Shown: piece after piece, positions 34,737 through 43,702 of the stretch
Position numbering within the stretch: the first letter of the stretch is position 1
Layout: each line of letters opens with the position of its first letter
Assembly: GCF_020740535.1 (NCBI RefSeq)
Contig: NZ_CP082362.1
Location: 7,589,711 to 7,653,710, forward strand
DNA length: 64,000 bases
Source: Streptomyces profundus
GTDB taxonomy: Bacteria; Actinomycetota; Actinomycetes; Streptomycetales; Streptomycetaceae
Direction of reading: 5' to 3'
The notes under the pieces: generated by a model
Database searches by the model: none
What the model saw: only the letters and a program-made list of their open reading frames with translations
What the model was told of the DNA's origin: nothing
Made by a program: the position numbers and the translations under genes

Positions 34737-34810
34737 GCGGGGTTCCCCCCGAAGGTCGTGCGCACCGCCCACCCATGGCATGCTGCTATGGCACGTGATC
34801 ATGCCGGGTG

Positions 34811-35389
34811 ATGGGGGTCCCATTGTTCTCGTTCCAGCTGCGGGACAACGCGGTGCTGCGCGCGCTGGAAGCCAGCCACGCCGAGGAGTACGCCGCCCAC
34901 CTCGACCGGGCCAGGGACACCATCCGTCCGTGGGTCGGTCGCACCTTCGTCACCGACGACGTCGAGGGGGCGCGTGCCACGCTCCGCCGGTACGCCGAGG
35001 GCCGAGCCCTCGACCGGGCCCGGCTCTACGGCGTCTGGCGCGACGACACCCTCGTCGGCGGCGTGCTGTTCGCGGGTTTCGACGCCGTCCAGGGCAACTG
35101 CGAGATCGGCTGCTGGACCGAGCCGGCCGGCGCCGGCCACGGCCTGATCACGCAGGCGTGCGGCGCGCTCATCGACTGGGCGTTCCTCACCCGTGGGCTG
35201 CACCGCGCCGAATGGCAGTGCCGCGCCGACAACGAGCGCAGCATCGCCGTCGCCAAACGCCTCGGCATGACGCTGGAGGGCACCCTGCGCGAGACCTGGC
35301 CCTACGACGGCGTCCGCTACGACAAGCAGGTCTGGTCCGTCCTCGCCTCCGAGTGGCGCGGGTACCCCGCCCCCGAGGCCAGGGACTGA
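34811..35389 (+). CDS. GNAT-family N-acetyltransferase (RimJ/RimL type)
   Basis: 192 residues from an ATG at 34811 (a GTG directly before it is possible). The acetyl-CoA site is EPAGAGHGLITQACGALIDW; HRAEWQCRADNERSIAVAKR and LGMTLEGTLRE are the late motifs of RimL-like enzymes that acetylate protein N-termini or small amines. The substrate is unknown. It converges with the MT0933-like gene (24 bases between stops). Confidence 0.88.
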   Translation: MGVPLFSFQLRDNAVLRALEASHAEEYAAHLDRARDTIRPWVGRTFVTDDVEGARATLRRYAEGRALDRARLYGVWRDDTLVGGVLFAGFDAVQGNCEIGCWTEPAGAGHGLITQACGALIDWAFLTRGLHRAEWQCRADNERSIAVAKRLGMTLEGTLRETWPYDGVRYDKQVWSVLASEWRGYPAPEARD

Positions 35390-35413
35390 CCTGGCCGTTG
35401 GGCGCCGGGCGCG

Positions 35414-35665
35414 TCAGCCCTTCGTGACGCCCGGGCCGCCCTTGCCGTCGTTGTCGTCCTTGTTGTCCTTGCCGTCCTTGTCGCCGAGCTTCTCGACATA
35501 GCCCTGTGCCTTGCCGACGGCGCCGTCGATCTTGTCGCTGTGCTTGCCGGACGTCTTGGTGTCGACGAAGTCGCCGACCTTCTCCACCCCCTGCGCGATC
35601 TTGTCGCTGTGGGTCTCGGCGAGGCCCTCGGCCTTCTTCTTGAGGTTCTTCAGTGCGTCGAACAT
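35414..35665 (-). CDS. Small MT0933/Rv0909-like antitoxin-family protein
   Basis: 83 residues from MFDALKNLKKKAEGLAETHS. Two repeats of the form HSDKI-x-GVxK (SDKIAQGVEKVGDFVDTKT and HSDKIDGAVGKAQGYVEKLG) and a Lys/Asp/Gly-rich tail match the family. The related Mycobacterium Rv0909 is annotated as an antitoxin. No toxin gene is adjacent here, so a toxin-antitoxin role is doubtful. Confidence 0.75.
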   Translation of the reverse strand: MFDALKNLKKKAEGLAETHSDKIAQGVEKVGDFVDTKTSGKHSDKIDGAVGKAQGYVEKLGDKDGKDNKDDNDGKGGPGVTKG

Positions 35666-35764
35666 GCGGGGGCTGTCTCCTTCGCTGGAACCACCAGGTC
35701 CGTTCCATGATTCCACGAAGAAGGCGACGCCCGCCCGCGGCCGGCTCCGCGCGGCTCCGCTTCG

Positions 35765-36865
35765 TCAGCTGTCGAAGTCGACGGTGAGCCGGTCGGACTC
35801 GGGCAGCGCCTGACAGGTCAACACATAGCCGGCCTCGACCTCCGCCGGCTCCAGCGCGAAGTTCCTGCGCATCCGCGCCGACCCGTCCGTCACCCGCGCC
35901 CGGCAGGTGCCGCACACCCCGCCGCGACACGCGAACGGAAGGTCGGGCCTGACCCGCTGCGCGTGCTCCAGGACCCGGCCGTCAGCTGGCTGGTCGAAGG
36001 TGGTGGCGCGCCCGTCGAGCAGCACCGTCACCCGGCTCGACGGGCCCTCGCCGCCGGGCTCCGCCGCCCGCGGGGGAGGCGCCGGCTCCTCGCCCTCGGC
36101 GTGGAACAACTCCTGGTGCACCCGCGCGGGTTCGGCGCCGAACTCCCCGACCACCCGCCGCGCCTCCCGCACCATCCCCCACGGCCCGCACAGCCACCAC
36201 TCGTGCGGGGTGCGCGGGTCGAGCAACGCCCGCAGCAGCCGTGCCAGGCGCGCCGCGTCCAGCCGGCCGGAGAGCACGTCCGCCTCCCTCGGCTCCCTGG
36301 ACAGCACATGCACCAGCGTGACCCGCGCGGGGAAGCGGTCCTTGAGGTCCGCCAGTTCCTCGGCGAACATCACGCTGTCGCTGCCCCGGTTCCCGTAGAG
36401 CAGCGTCACCCGGCTGCGCGGATCGGCCGCCAGCACCGACGGCGCGATCGACACCATGGGCGTGACGCCCGAGCCGGCGGCGACCAGCACATGGTGCGCC
36501 GGCCGCCCCAGGTCCGGGGTGAAGCCGCCGACGGGGCCCATCACCTCCACGACGTCCCCGACCCGCGCCCGGCGCACCAGCCAGGTGGAGAAGAGCCCCC
36601 CGGGCACCAGCCGCACCCCGATGCGGGGCGCGGCGCCCGGCGGCGCGCACAGCGAGTAGGAGCGGCGCTCCTCGCCGCCCGCCTCCCGGCGGCGCAGCGT
36701 CAGCGTCTGCCCCGGGGCGAACGCGAACTCCTCGGCCAACTCCGGTGGCACATCGAACGTCACGGCGGCGGCGTCCGCGCACAGCGGCTCGATCCGCGCG
36801 ATCCGCAGCGGGTGGAAGACGGCCCGCCGTCCACGGCGCCGAACGGGAAGGGCGGGTGCGACCAT
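35765..36865 (-). CDS. paaE: Phenylacetyl-CoA 1,2-epoxidase reductase subunit PaaE
   Basis: 366 residues. The N-terminal FAD/NAD(P)H reductase part has RRSYSLCA (FAD) and AAGSGVTPM (nucleotide). The C-terminal plant-type ferredoxin has FACRGGVCGTCRARV and a further cysteine in YVLTCQALP, four ligands for a [2Fe-2S] cluster. It passes NADPH electrons to the PaaAC oxygenase. The ATG overlaps the paaD stop as TGATG. Confidence 0.93.
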   Translation of the reverse strand: MVAPALPVRRRGRRAVFHPLRIARIEPLCADAAAVTFDVPPELAEEFAFAPGQTLTLRRREAGGEERRSYSLCAPPGAAPRIGVRLVPGGLFSTWLVRRARVGDVVEVMGPVGGFTPDLGRPAHHVLVAAGSGVTPMVSIAPSVLAADPRSRVTLLYGNRGSDSVMFAEELADLKDRFPARVTLVHVLSREPREADVLSGRLDAARLARLLRALLDPRTPHEWWLCGPWGMVREARRVVGEFGAEPARVHQELFHAEGEEPAPPPRAAEPGGEGPSSRVTVLLDGRATTFDQPADGRVLEHAQRVRPDLPFACRGGVCGTCRARVTDGSARMRRNFALEPAEVEAGYVLTCQALPESDRLTVDFDS

Positions 36866-37365
36866 CAGATCTCCCTGACGTGCTCGAACGGTTCCCGACA
36901 GGCACGGCAGCGCCACAGCTCAAGACAGGCGCTGGCCCCGAACCCCGACAGCTCCTCGGTCCGCGGAGACGCGCACCGTGGGCACGCCACACCCCGCCGC
37001 GTCCACGACAGCTCAAGCTCCACCGGACCCGGCCGGGCGCGTGGCGCCGCTCCCGGCGGCGCGATCCGGTGGGCGGCCAGCGCGCGGCGCCCCGCCGGCG
37101 TGATCCAGTCCGAGGTCCAGGGCGGGGAGAGCACCGTCCGCACCTCGACCCGGGCGAAGCCGGCGGCGCGCAGCGCGCCGGCCACCGCGGCCCGGATCTC
37201 CGCGATCGCCGGACACCCCGGATAGGTCGGCGTCAGCCCCACACGCACCCCGCCCTCGTGGCACTCGACCGAGCGCAGCACCCCCAGATCCGCCAGCGTC
37301 AGCATCGGCAGCTCCGGGTCCCGCACCGCGCCGGCCACCCGCCTGGCGTCGGCCTCGCTCACCAT
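36865..37365 (-). CDS. paaD: PaaD, iron-sulfur cluster maturation factor for PaaE
   Basis: 166 residues. The MIP18/DUF59 domain has VRDPELPMLTLADLGVLRSV and TPTYPGCPAIAEI; the C-terminal zinc-ribbon-like part has CPRCASPRTEEL and ELWRCRACREPF. It is needed for the phenylacetyl-CoA epoxidase, probably in Fe-S assembly. The start ATG at 37365 lies inside the last codons of paaC. Confidence 0.92.
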   Translation of the reverse strand: MVSEADARRVAGAVRDPELPMLTLADLGVLRSVECHEGGVRVGLTPTYPGCPAIAEIRAAVAGALRAAGFARVEVRTVLSPPWTSDWITPAGRRALAAHRIAPPGAAPRARPGPVELELSWTRRGVACPRCASPRTEELSGFGASACLELWRCRACREPFEHVREI

Positions 37366-38222
37366 GTGGCGTCCGGATGCGCCTCGGCGACCGACCGCAA
37401 CTCGGCCAGCAGCGGCCCCAGATGCTCCGTGTGCGCGCCCACCCGGCCCCCGCCGTCGGCGGTGGGCCCCGGCATCGGCCACGGCACGCCGGCCGCGTCC
37501 GCCACCCGCGCCAACACCCGCGACGTCTCCTCCCGCACCATCGCGGCCGAGGCGCCGAACGCCGCGCCCGCCTCGTCGTCCAACGCCTCGGCCAGCCAGG
37601 GGGCGACGGCCGAGCACGCCGCGCCCAGCCGCCGGTGGGACTCCTCCGTGCCGTCGCCCAACCGGATCACCCACTCGGCGGCGAACCTCCGGTGGTACGT
37701 CAGCTCCTTGACGCCCCGCTCGGCCACCGCCCGCAGCACCGGATCGGGGGCCGTCGAGAGGGCCTGGCAGAGCGCCAGTCGCGTCGTCGACAGCACCAGC
37801 AGCCGGACCACGGTGAACGCGAAGTCCCCACGCGGCAGTTGCGTCAGCCGCAGGGCGCGGAACTCCCGCGCCGGCCGGCGGTACGCGTAGGCGTCCTCGT
37901 CGCGCCCGCTCCCGTCCACCTGCCCGGCGCGCGCGTACAGCAGCCGCGCCTGACCCAGCAGATCGAGACCGATGTTGGCCAGCGCCAGCTCGATCTCCAA
38001 CTCCGGCGCCCGGGAACACCACTCGGCCAGCCGCTGCGCCCCGAGCAGCGCGTCGTCCCCCAGCGCCAGACAGCAGGCGGCGAGCGCCGCCCCGTCCACG
38101 CCCGGCGGCAGCGCGTCGTCCACGCCGTGCAGCGGATCGGCGAACCCCGTGCCGAACGCCCAACGGGCGTCCCCCGCCGGGTCGTCGGCGCTCAGAGCGG
38201 CGTACACATGGTCGTCCCGCAT
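37359..38222 (-). CDS. paaC: Phenylacetyl-CoA epoxidase structural subunit PaaC
   Basis: 287 residues of the ferritin-like fold. LALGDDALLGAQRLAEWCS and ELEIELALANIGLDLLGQAR are typical of PaaC, which lacks a working di-iron site and pairs with PaaA. GVKELTYHRRFAAEWVIRLG is the later helix pair. It overlaps paaD by 7 bases and follows paaB by 25. Confidence 0.92.
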   Translation of the reverse strand: MRDDHVYAALSADDPAGDARWAFGTGFADPLHGVDDALPPGVDGAALAACCLALGDDALLGAQRLAEWCSRAPELEIELALANIGLDLLGQARLLYARAGQVDGSGRDEDAYAYRRPAREFRALRLTQLPRGDFAFTVVRLLVLSTTRLALCQALSTAPDPVLRAVAERGVKELTYHRRFAAEWVIRLGDGTEESHRRLGAACSAVAPWLAEALDDEAGAAFGASAAMVREETSRVLARVADAAGVPWPMPGPTADGGGRVGAHTEHLGPLLAELRSVAEAHPDATW

Positions 38223-38247
38223 GGTGTCCTCCCCGGGCGTGCGGCGG

Positions 38248-38541
38248 CTAGATATGGGGGATGTCGTCGGGAATGTCGTAGAACGTCGGATGCCGGTACA
38301 CCTTGTCGCCGCTGGGCGCGAAGAACGGATCCCGCTCGTCGGCCGTCGACGCCGTGATGTCGGCGCTCGGCACCACCCAGATGCTCACCCCCTCGTTCCG
38401 CCGCGTGTACAGGTCACGGGCATGCGTCAGCGCCATCCGCGCGTCAGCGGCGCGCAACGAGCCGACATGGACGTGGTTGAGCCCGCGTTTCCCGCGCACG
38501 AACACCTCGTACAGCGGCCACTCCTCGCGCACCCCGCTCAT
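38248..38541 (-). CDS. paaB: Phenylacetyl-CoA epoxidase subunit PaaB
   Basis: 97 residues, full family length. [20 protein letters not shown] and [19 protein letters not shown] are the PaaB hallmarks. It bridges PaaAC units of the epoxidase complex. The start overlaps the paaA stop as ATGA. Confidence 0.93.
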   Translation of the reverse strand: MSGVREEWPLYEVFVRGKRGLNHVHVGSLRAADARMALTHARDLYTRRNEGVSIWVVPSADITASTADERDPFFAPSGDKVYRHPTFYDIPDDIPHI

Positions 38542-39503
38542 GCCACCACCTCCCGTGCCGCCTCGGCGGCGGCCCGCTTCGCCGCGTGCGCCCCGGCCGC
38601 CTCCCGCACCCAGGCGCCCTCCCGGTGCGCGGCGGCGCGCCGCGCCACCCGCTCCGCGTTGCACGGCCCCTCGCCCCTGATCACCCGCGCCAACTCGGCG
38701 AAGTCGGGCGTCCCGAAGTCGTGGCGCCCCCGCTCCTCGTTCCACCGCAACGCGGGATCGGGCAGCGTCACACCCAGCCGCTCGGCCTGGGGCACCGTCA
38801 TATCGACAAAGCGCTGCCGCAGCTCGTCGTTCGAGTGCCGCTTGATCCGCCACGCCATCGACCGCGCGGAGTTCGGCGAGGCGTCGTCCGGCGGCCCGAA
38901 CATCATCAACGACGGCCACCACCAGCGGTCCACCGCGTCCCGCACCATCTGCCGCTGCCCCTCGGAGCCGTTCATCATCGTCAACAGCAGCTCATAGCCC
39001 TGCCGTTGGTGGAACGACTCCTCCTTGCAGATCCGCACCATCGCCCGCGCGTAGGGGCCGTACGAACTGCGACACAGCGGCACCTGGTTGCAGATCGCCG
39101 CCCCGTCCACCAGCCAGCCGATCACCCCGACGTCGGCGAACGTCAGCGACGGGTAGTTGAAGATCGACGAGTACTTCTGCCGCCCCTCGATCAGCATCGC
39201 CGTCAACTCCTGACGGTCCGCCCCCAGCGTCTCCGCCGCGCTGTACAGATACAGGCCGTGCCCGGCCTCGTCCTGCACCTTGGCGAAGAGGATCGCCTTC
39301 CGCCGCAGCGACGGCGCGCGGGTGATCCAGTCACCCTCCGGCTGCATGCCGATGATCTCCGAGTGCGCGTGCTGGGCGATCTGCCGCACCAGCGTCGCGC
39401 GATACCCCTGCGGCATCCAGTCCCTCGGCTCCACCCGCCGATCCGCCGCGACCGTCGCGTCGAAGTGGGCCAGCAACTCCGCCTCGGAATCCGTCTCGAC
39501 CAT
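38538..39503 (-). CDS. paaA: Phenylacetyl-CoA 1,2-epoxidase catalytic subunit PaaA
   Basis: 321 residues from an ATG at 39503. The di-iron ferritin-like ligands are in [35 protein letters not shown] and [15 protein letters not shown]. It epoxidises phenylacetyl-CoA with O2. It is the first gene of the paaABCDE set; a possible PaaR site lies at 39520-39534. Confidence 0.94.
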   Translation of the reverse strand: MVETDSEAELLAHFDATVAADRRVEPRDWMPQGYRATLVRQIAQHAHSEIIGMQPEGDWITRAPSLRRKAILFAKVQDEAGHGLYLYSAAETLGADRQELTAMLIEGRQKYSSIFNYPSLTFADVGVIGWLVDGAAICNQVPLCRSSYGPYARAMVRICKEESFHQRQGYELLLTMMNGSEGQRQMVRDAVDRWWWPSLMMFGPPDDASPNSARSMAWRIKRHSNDELRQRFVDMTVPQAERLGVTLPDPALRWNEERGRHDFGTPDFAELARVIRGEGPCNAERVARRAAAHREGAWVREAAGAHAAKRAAAEAAREVVA

Positions 39504-39519
39504 CACGACCCCCAAACCG

Positions 39520-39534
39520 ACCGTTCGTTCGGCT
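39520..39534. promoter_or_regulatory. Possible PaaR (TetR-type) operator
   Basis: ACCGTTCGTTCGGCT fits the core ACCGnnCGnnCGGT described for corynebacterial PaaR except for one base. It sits between paaN and paaA, 17 bases before the paaA start. The outer arms are weakly symmetric, so confidence is limited. Confidence 0.4.
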
Positions 39535-39594
39535 CATTCGACACCAGTGTCGGCCACCGCGAGCCCGCCCACAAGACAGCGGGACCGCCGCCCC

Positions 39595-41328
39595 TCACGA
39601 CGCGCCCGCGGCGTCCGAGGCGCCCGCCGAGACGGGCCGCCGCGACTGCACCACGGCGAACCGCCCCGCCACGAACGCCGGGTCCGTCAACGTCGCCGAC
39701 GCCGCCGGATTCGCCGCCGACCCGTGGAAATCGCTGAACGCCGACGACTGGTTGACGAACACCCCGTCCGTCAGGTTCTCCGACAGATGCACCCCCGCCG
39801 CCAACGCCGCCTCCCGCGCCGCGTCGAGCACCGCCTCGTCCGTCGAGTGCACCAACGCCGTCAACGCGCCGAACGCGCCCACCGTCTCCCGCAGCAGCCC
39901 CACGCTCTGCGCCGTCGACTCCGTGACCACCACGAACGACACCGGGCCGAACCACTCCCGCGTGAACACCTCCCGATCCGCCGCCGCGTCCAACAGCGCG
40001 ATCAACGGCGTGCGGGCCACCGCCTCGGGGAAGTCCGGATGCGGCACCGCCCGCGACGCGTGGCACACCCCGGGCAGCCGCGCCGCCTCGGCCAACCGCG
40101 CCCGCACCCCGTCCCCCACGATCGCGCCCAGCGTGCCCGTCGCCCGCGCCTCGTCCGCCAACAACCTCTCCACCGCCGCCCCCAGATCGGTCGCGAACTC
40201 GGCCGGCGACCGCACCCCCCGGTCCGTCACGATCCCGCCGCGCCCCACCAGCAGGTTCTGCGGCGTCGTGCACATCTGCCCGCTGTACAGCGACAACGAG
40301 AACGCCAGATTCCGCAGCAGGCCCGCGTAGTCGTCCGTCGAGTCCAACACCACCGTGTTGAGGCCCGCCTTCTCCGTGTACACCTGCGCCTGCCGCGCGT
40401 TGGCCTCCAGCCAGTCCCCGAACTCCGTCGAACCCGTGAAGTCCACGATCCGCACCTCCGGATGCGTCGCCAGCTCCCGCGCCGTCCCCGCCCCGTCGGG
40501 CTCCGCAGCCAACACCACCACATCCGGCGCGAACCCCGCCTCCACCAGCACCTCGCGCGCCACCCGCACCGTGATCGCCAACGGCAGCACCGCACGCGGA
40601 TGCGGCTTCACCACCACCGGATTGCCCGTCACCAGACTCGCGAACAACCCCGGATAGCCGTTCCACGTCGGGAACGTGTTGCAGCCGATGAGCACCGCGA
40701 CACCACGGCCCACCGGAGTGAACGTCTTCTCCAACGCCAACGGTTCACCGCCGCGCCGAGGCTTCGCCCACGCCGCCGACCCCGGATGCCGCGACTGCTC
40801 CGCCCACGCGTACGCCACCGCCTCAAGACCCCGCTCCTGCGCGTGCGGCCCACCCGCCTGGAACGCCATCACAAACGGCTGCCCCGTCGTGTGCCGCACC
40901 GCGTGCGCCACCTCGAAGCTGGCCGCGTTCAACCGCGTCAGGATCTCCACCGCGACGCCCGCCCGCACATCCGGGCTCGCCGCCCGCCACCCCACGCCGG
41001 CCTCCCGCGCCAACGCGACGGCCCTCCCCGGCTCCACCGCCGGATACCGCACCCCCAACGCGAACCCGTAGGGCGACACCTCCGTCGCCTCACCCACCTC
41101 GCCGCCACCCCAACCCGGCACGGCGAACCGCTCGTTCAACAGCGCGCGGAACGCCGCCTCCCCGGCCGCCGCCGAACCCGCCCCGTACACCCGCTCACTG
41201 GGGCTCTCCGGAAACGGCGACCAGAACTCCCGGCTGCGGGTGGCATCCACCGCGCGCCGCAACAGCTCACGATGACGGACGAAGAAATCAACGGAACCGG
41301 CTTCCGCTTCGGCTGCGTACTCGGTCAT
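39595..41328 (-). CDS. paaN: Phenylacetate degradation ring-opening aldehyde dehydrogenase PaaN
   Basis: 577 residues, aldehyde-dehydrogenase fold. Blocks: VLIGCNTFPTWNGYPGLFAS, VVKPHPRAVLPLAI, FTGSTEFGDWL, LYSGQMCTTPQNLLVGRGG (catalytic Cys) and SDFHGSAANPAASATL at the end. PaaN-type proteins act on the oxepin-CoA ring-opening aldehyde but lack the hydratase domain of PaaZ. It lies 91 bases upstream of paaA and 77 downstream of bkdC. Confidence 0.88.
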   Translation of the reverse strand: MTEYAAEAEAGSVDFFVRHRELLRRAVDATRSREFWSPFPESPSERVYGAGSAAAGEAAFRALLNERFAVPGWGGGEVGEATEVSPYGFALGVRYPAVEPGRAVALAREAGVGWRAASPDVRAGVAVEILTRLNAASFEVAHAVRHTTGQPFVMAFQAGGPHAQERGLEAVAYAWAEQSRHPGSAAWAKPRRGGEPLALEKTFTPVGRGVAVLIGCNTFPTWNGYPGLFASLVTGNPVVVKPHPRAVLPLAITVRVAREVLVEAGFAPDVVVLAAEPDGAGTARELATHPEVRIVDFTGSTEFGDWLEANARQAQVYTEKAGLNTVVLDSTDDYAGLLRNLAFSLSLYSGQMCTTPQNLLVGRGGIVTDRGVRSPAEFATDLGAAVERLLADEARATGTLGAIVGDGVRARLAEAARLPGVCHASRAVPHPDFPEAVARTPLIALLDAAADREVFTREWFGPVSFVVVTESTAQSVGLLRETVGAFGALTALVHSTDEAVLDAAREAALAAGVHLSENLTDGVFVNQSSAFSDFHGSAANPAASATLTDPAFVAGRFAVVQSRRPVSAGASDAAGAS

Positions 41329-41405
41329 GGACACGACCTCCCGGGTCTGGTCTGGACTGGTCTGGTTCCTGGTTCGTGGTCCCGTCGCGGCGTTCGCGCC
41401 CCGCG

Positions 41406-42686
41406 TCACAGCTCGGCCAGCAGCAGCTCCGGCCGTTCCATCCGGTCGGCCACGAACCGCAGAAACCCACCGGCCACCCCGCCGTCGGCCACCCGGTGGT
41501 CGAACGTGAACGACACCTGCGCCACCGGCCGCACCGCGAGCGAACCCGCCACCACCCACGGCCGGTCCACCACCCGCCCCACCCCGAGCAGCCCCGCCTC
41601 AGGATGGTTGATGATCGGAGTGGACCCGTCGACGCCGAACACCCCGTAGTTGTTGACGGTGAACGTGCCGCCCCCCAACTCCGCCGGACCCAACGCACCG
41701 GCCCGCGCCCGATCCGTCAACCGGCCCAGCTCCGCGGCCAACTCCACGGTGGACATCCGCTGCGCGTCCCGCACCACCGGCACCACCAGGCCCCGCTCCG
41801 TCTGCGCGGCGAACCCCAGACCCACCGAGCGGAACCGCACGATCTCGCCGCGCTCCGTGTCCACCGTCGCGTTCAACTCGGGAAAACGCGCCAACCCGGC
41901 CACACAGATCCGCGCCAGCAGCGCCAGCAGGCCGACCCGCGCCTCCGGATACGCCGCACGCACCGCGTCCCGCGCCGCGAGAAGCCCCGACGCGTCCACG
42001 TCCACCCACGCCGTCGCGTCCGGGATCTCCCGACGGCTGCGCGCCACCCGCTCGGCGACCGTCCGCCGCAGCCCCCGCAACGGAATCCGCTCCTCCTCCA
42101 CCGCCGCCGTCGGCCGCGCGCGCCCCGCCAACGCGGCCTCCACATCGCGCCGCCGCACCACCCCGCGCGGCGCGCTCGGCGTCAACGACGCCACATCCAC
42201 CCCGTGCTCCCGTGCCAGGCGCCGCACCAGCGGCGAGATCACCCGAGGCGCCCCACCGGCACCCGCCGGCGGGGGAGTGGCACCACCCCCGCCCGAGGCC
42301 CGCCCGGAACGCCTCCGGCGACGCCCCCCACCGGCCCCGGTGCCATACCCCACCAGCACCGCCCCCGATCCGGCCCGCTCCTCCTCCCGATACCGCTCAC
42401 CCGCCGCGTCCCCACCGCTGCCAGCCGGCTCCGCCACCCCCACGGAGATCAACGGCGCGCCCACCGCCACCGAAGCGCCCACCTCGGCGTGGAGCGTCAC
42501 CACCGTCCCCGCGAACGGCACCGGCACCTCGACCGCGGCCTTCGCCGTCTCCACCTCCACCACCACCTCGTCCACCGCCACCTCGCCGCCCACCGCCACC
42601 CGCCACGCCACGACCTCGGCGCCCGTCAGCCCCTCACCCAGATCCGGCAGACAGAACACCCGTTCCACCACGCCGCGCCCGCTCAC
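41406..42686 (-). CDS. bkdC: Branched-chain 2-oxoacid dehydrogenase E2 (dihydrolipoyl acyltransferase)
   Basis: 426 residues. The lipoyl domain carries VEVETAKAAVEVPVP with the lipoyl lysine. After an unusually Gly/Arg/Pro-rich linker there is a peripheral-subunit-binding domain (ISPLVRRLAREHGVDVASLT) and the acyltransferase core ending in the catalytic SFTFDHRVADGG. It transfers acyl groups to CoA. It overlaps bkdB by 4 bases. No E3 gene is in the window. Confidence 0.92.
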   Translation of the reverse strand: MSGRGVVERVFCLPDLGEGLTGAEVVAWRVAVGGEVAVDEVVVEVETAKAAVEVPVPFAGTVVTLHAEVGASVAVGAPLISVGVAEPAGSGGDAAGERYREEERAGSGAVLVGYGTGAGGGRRRRRSGRASGGGGATPPPAGAGGAPRVISPLVRRLAREHGVDVASLTPSAPRGVVRRRDVEAALAGRARPTAAVEEERIPLRGLRRTVAERVARSRREIPDATAWVDVDASGLLAARDAVRAAYPEARVGLLALLARICVAGLARFPELNATVDTERGEIVRFRSVGLGFAAQTERGLVVPVVRDAQRMSTVELAAELGRLTDRARAGALGPAELGGGTFTVNNYGVFGVDGSTPIINHPEAGLLGVGRVVDRPWVVAGSLAVRPVAQVSFTFDHRVADGGVAGGFLRFVADRMERPELLLAEL

Positions 42687-43702
42687 GACACCACCCCGTC
42701 GGCCGCATGCGTCAGATCCGGCTCGTCATCGAACTGCAGACGGAACACGGCGTCCAACACCCGGTCCACGCCCGGCAGATGCGCCCGCTCGAAGAACGGC
42801 GGCGGATACGGGATGTCGAACCCCGCCACCCGCAGCACCGGCGCCGCCAACGAGTGGAAACACCGCTCCTGCACCCGCGCCGCGACCTCGGCACCCACCC
42901 CGGCGAACCCCTGCGCCTCCTGCACCACCACGCACCGCCCCGTGCGCCGCACCGACTCCATCACCGTCGCGTCGTCCAACGGCACCAGCGTCCGCAGATC
43001 GATCACCTCAAGATCGATCCCCTCCCGCGCCGCCTCCCCGGCCGCCTCCAACGCCACCGACACCGAGGGCCCGTAGGCCACCACCGTCGCGTCCCGCCCC
43101 CGCCGCCGCACCACAGCGCGCCCGAACGGCGCCACCGACCGCGCCCCGGCGTCGACCTCGTCCTCCGCCCAGTACAGCCGCTTCGGCTCCATGAACACCA
43201 CCGGATCCGGATCGGCGATCGCGTCCCGCAACAGCCAGTACGCGTCCGCCGCCGACGCCGGCGTCGCCACCTTCAACCCCGGCGTGTGCGCGTAGTACGC
43301 CTCACTCGAATCGCAGTGATGCTCCACCGCGCCGATCCCGCCGGCGAACGGAACACGAATCACCAGCGGCAGGGGCAACCGCCCCCGCGTCCGGTTCCGC
43401 GACTTCGCCACATGCGACGCGATCTGCTCGAACGCCGGATAGGCGAACGCGTCGAACTGCATCTCCACCACCGGCCGGAAACCACCCATCGCCAAGCCCA
43501 CCGCGAGACCGACGATCCCCGCCTCGGCCAACGGCGTGTCGAAACACCGCTCCTCGCCGAAGTCCGCCGTCAGACCGTCCGTCACCCGGAACACGCCGCC
43601 CAGCGCGCCGACATCCTCCCCGAAGACCAACACCCCCGGGTCCTCCCGCAGCGCGTCCCGCAACGCCGCGTTGAGCGCACCCGCCATCGTCATGGTCGTC
43701 AC
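42683..43702 (-). CDS. bkdB: Branched-chain 2-oxoacid dehydrogenase E1 beta subunit
   Basis: 339 residues. ALRDALREDPGVLVFGEDVG, FDTPLAEAGIVGLAVGLAMGG and EMQFDAFAYPAFEQI are the transketolase-like E1-beta blocks; EVIDLRTLVPLDDATVMESV is the C-terminal motif. It pairs with the alpha subunit to decarboxylate branched-chain 2-oxoacids with thiamine diphosphate. It overlaps both neighbours by 4 bases. Confidence 0.92.
   Translation of the reverse strand: MTTMTMAGALNAALRDALREDPGVLVFGEDVGALGGVFRVTDGLTADFGEERCFDTPLAEAGIVGLAVGLAMGGFRPVVEMQFDAFAYPAFEQIASHVAKSRNRTRGRLPLPLVIRVPFAGGIGAVEHHCDSSEAYYAHTPGLKVATPASAADAYWLLRDAIADPDPVVFMEPKRLYWAEDEVDAGARSVAPFGRAVVRRRGRDATVVAYGPSVSVALEAAGEAAREGIDLEVIDLRTLVPLDDATVMESVRRTGRCVVVQEAQGFAGVGAEVAARVQERCFHSLAAPVLRVAGFDIPYPPPFFERAHLPGVDRVLDAVFRLQFDDEPDLTHAADGVVS

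Noticed and set aside
35414..35665. Toxin-antitoxin pair
   Set aside because: Only the MT0933-like protein is present; both neighbours are unrelated (GNAT enzyme, paaE), so no toxin partner can be named.
36865..38163. 432-codon frame covering paaD and the antisense-like frame of paaC
   Set aside because: Only its last 166 codons are real (paaD); the rest is an out-of-frame reading of paaC.
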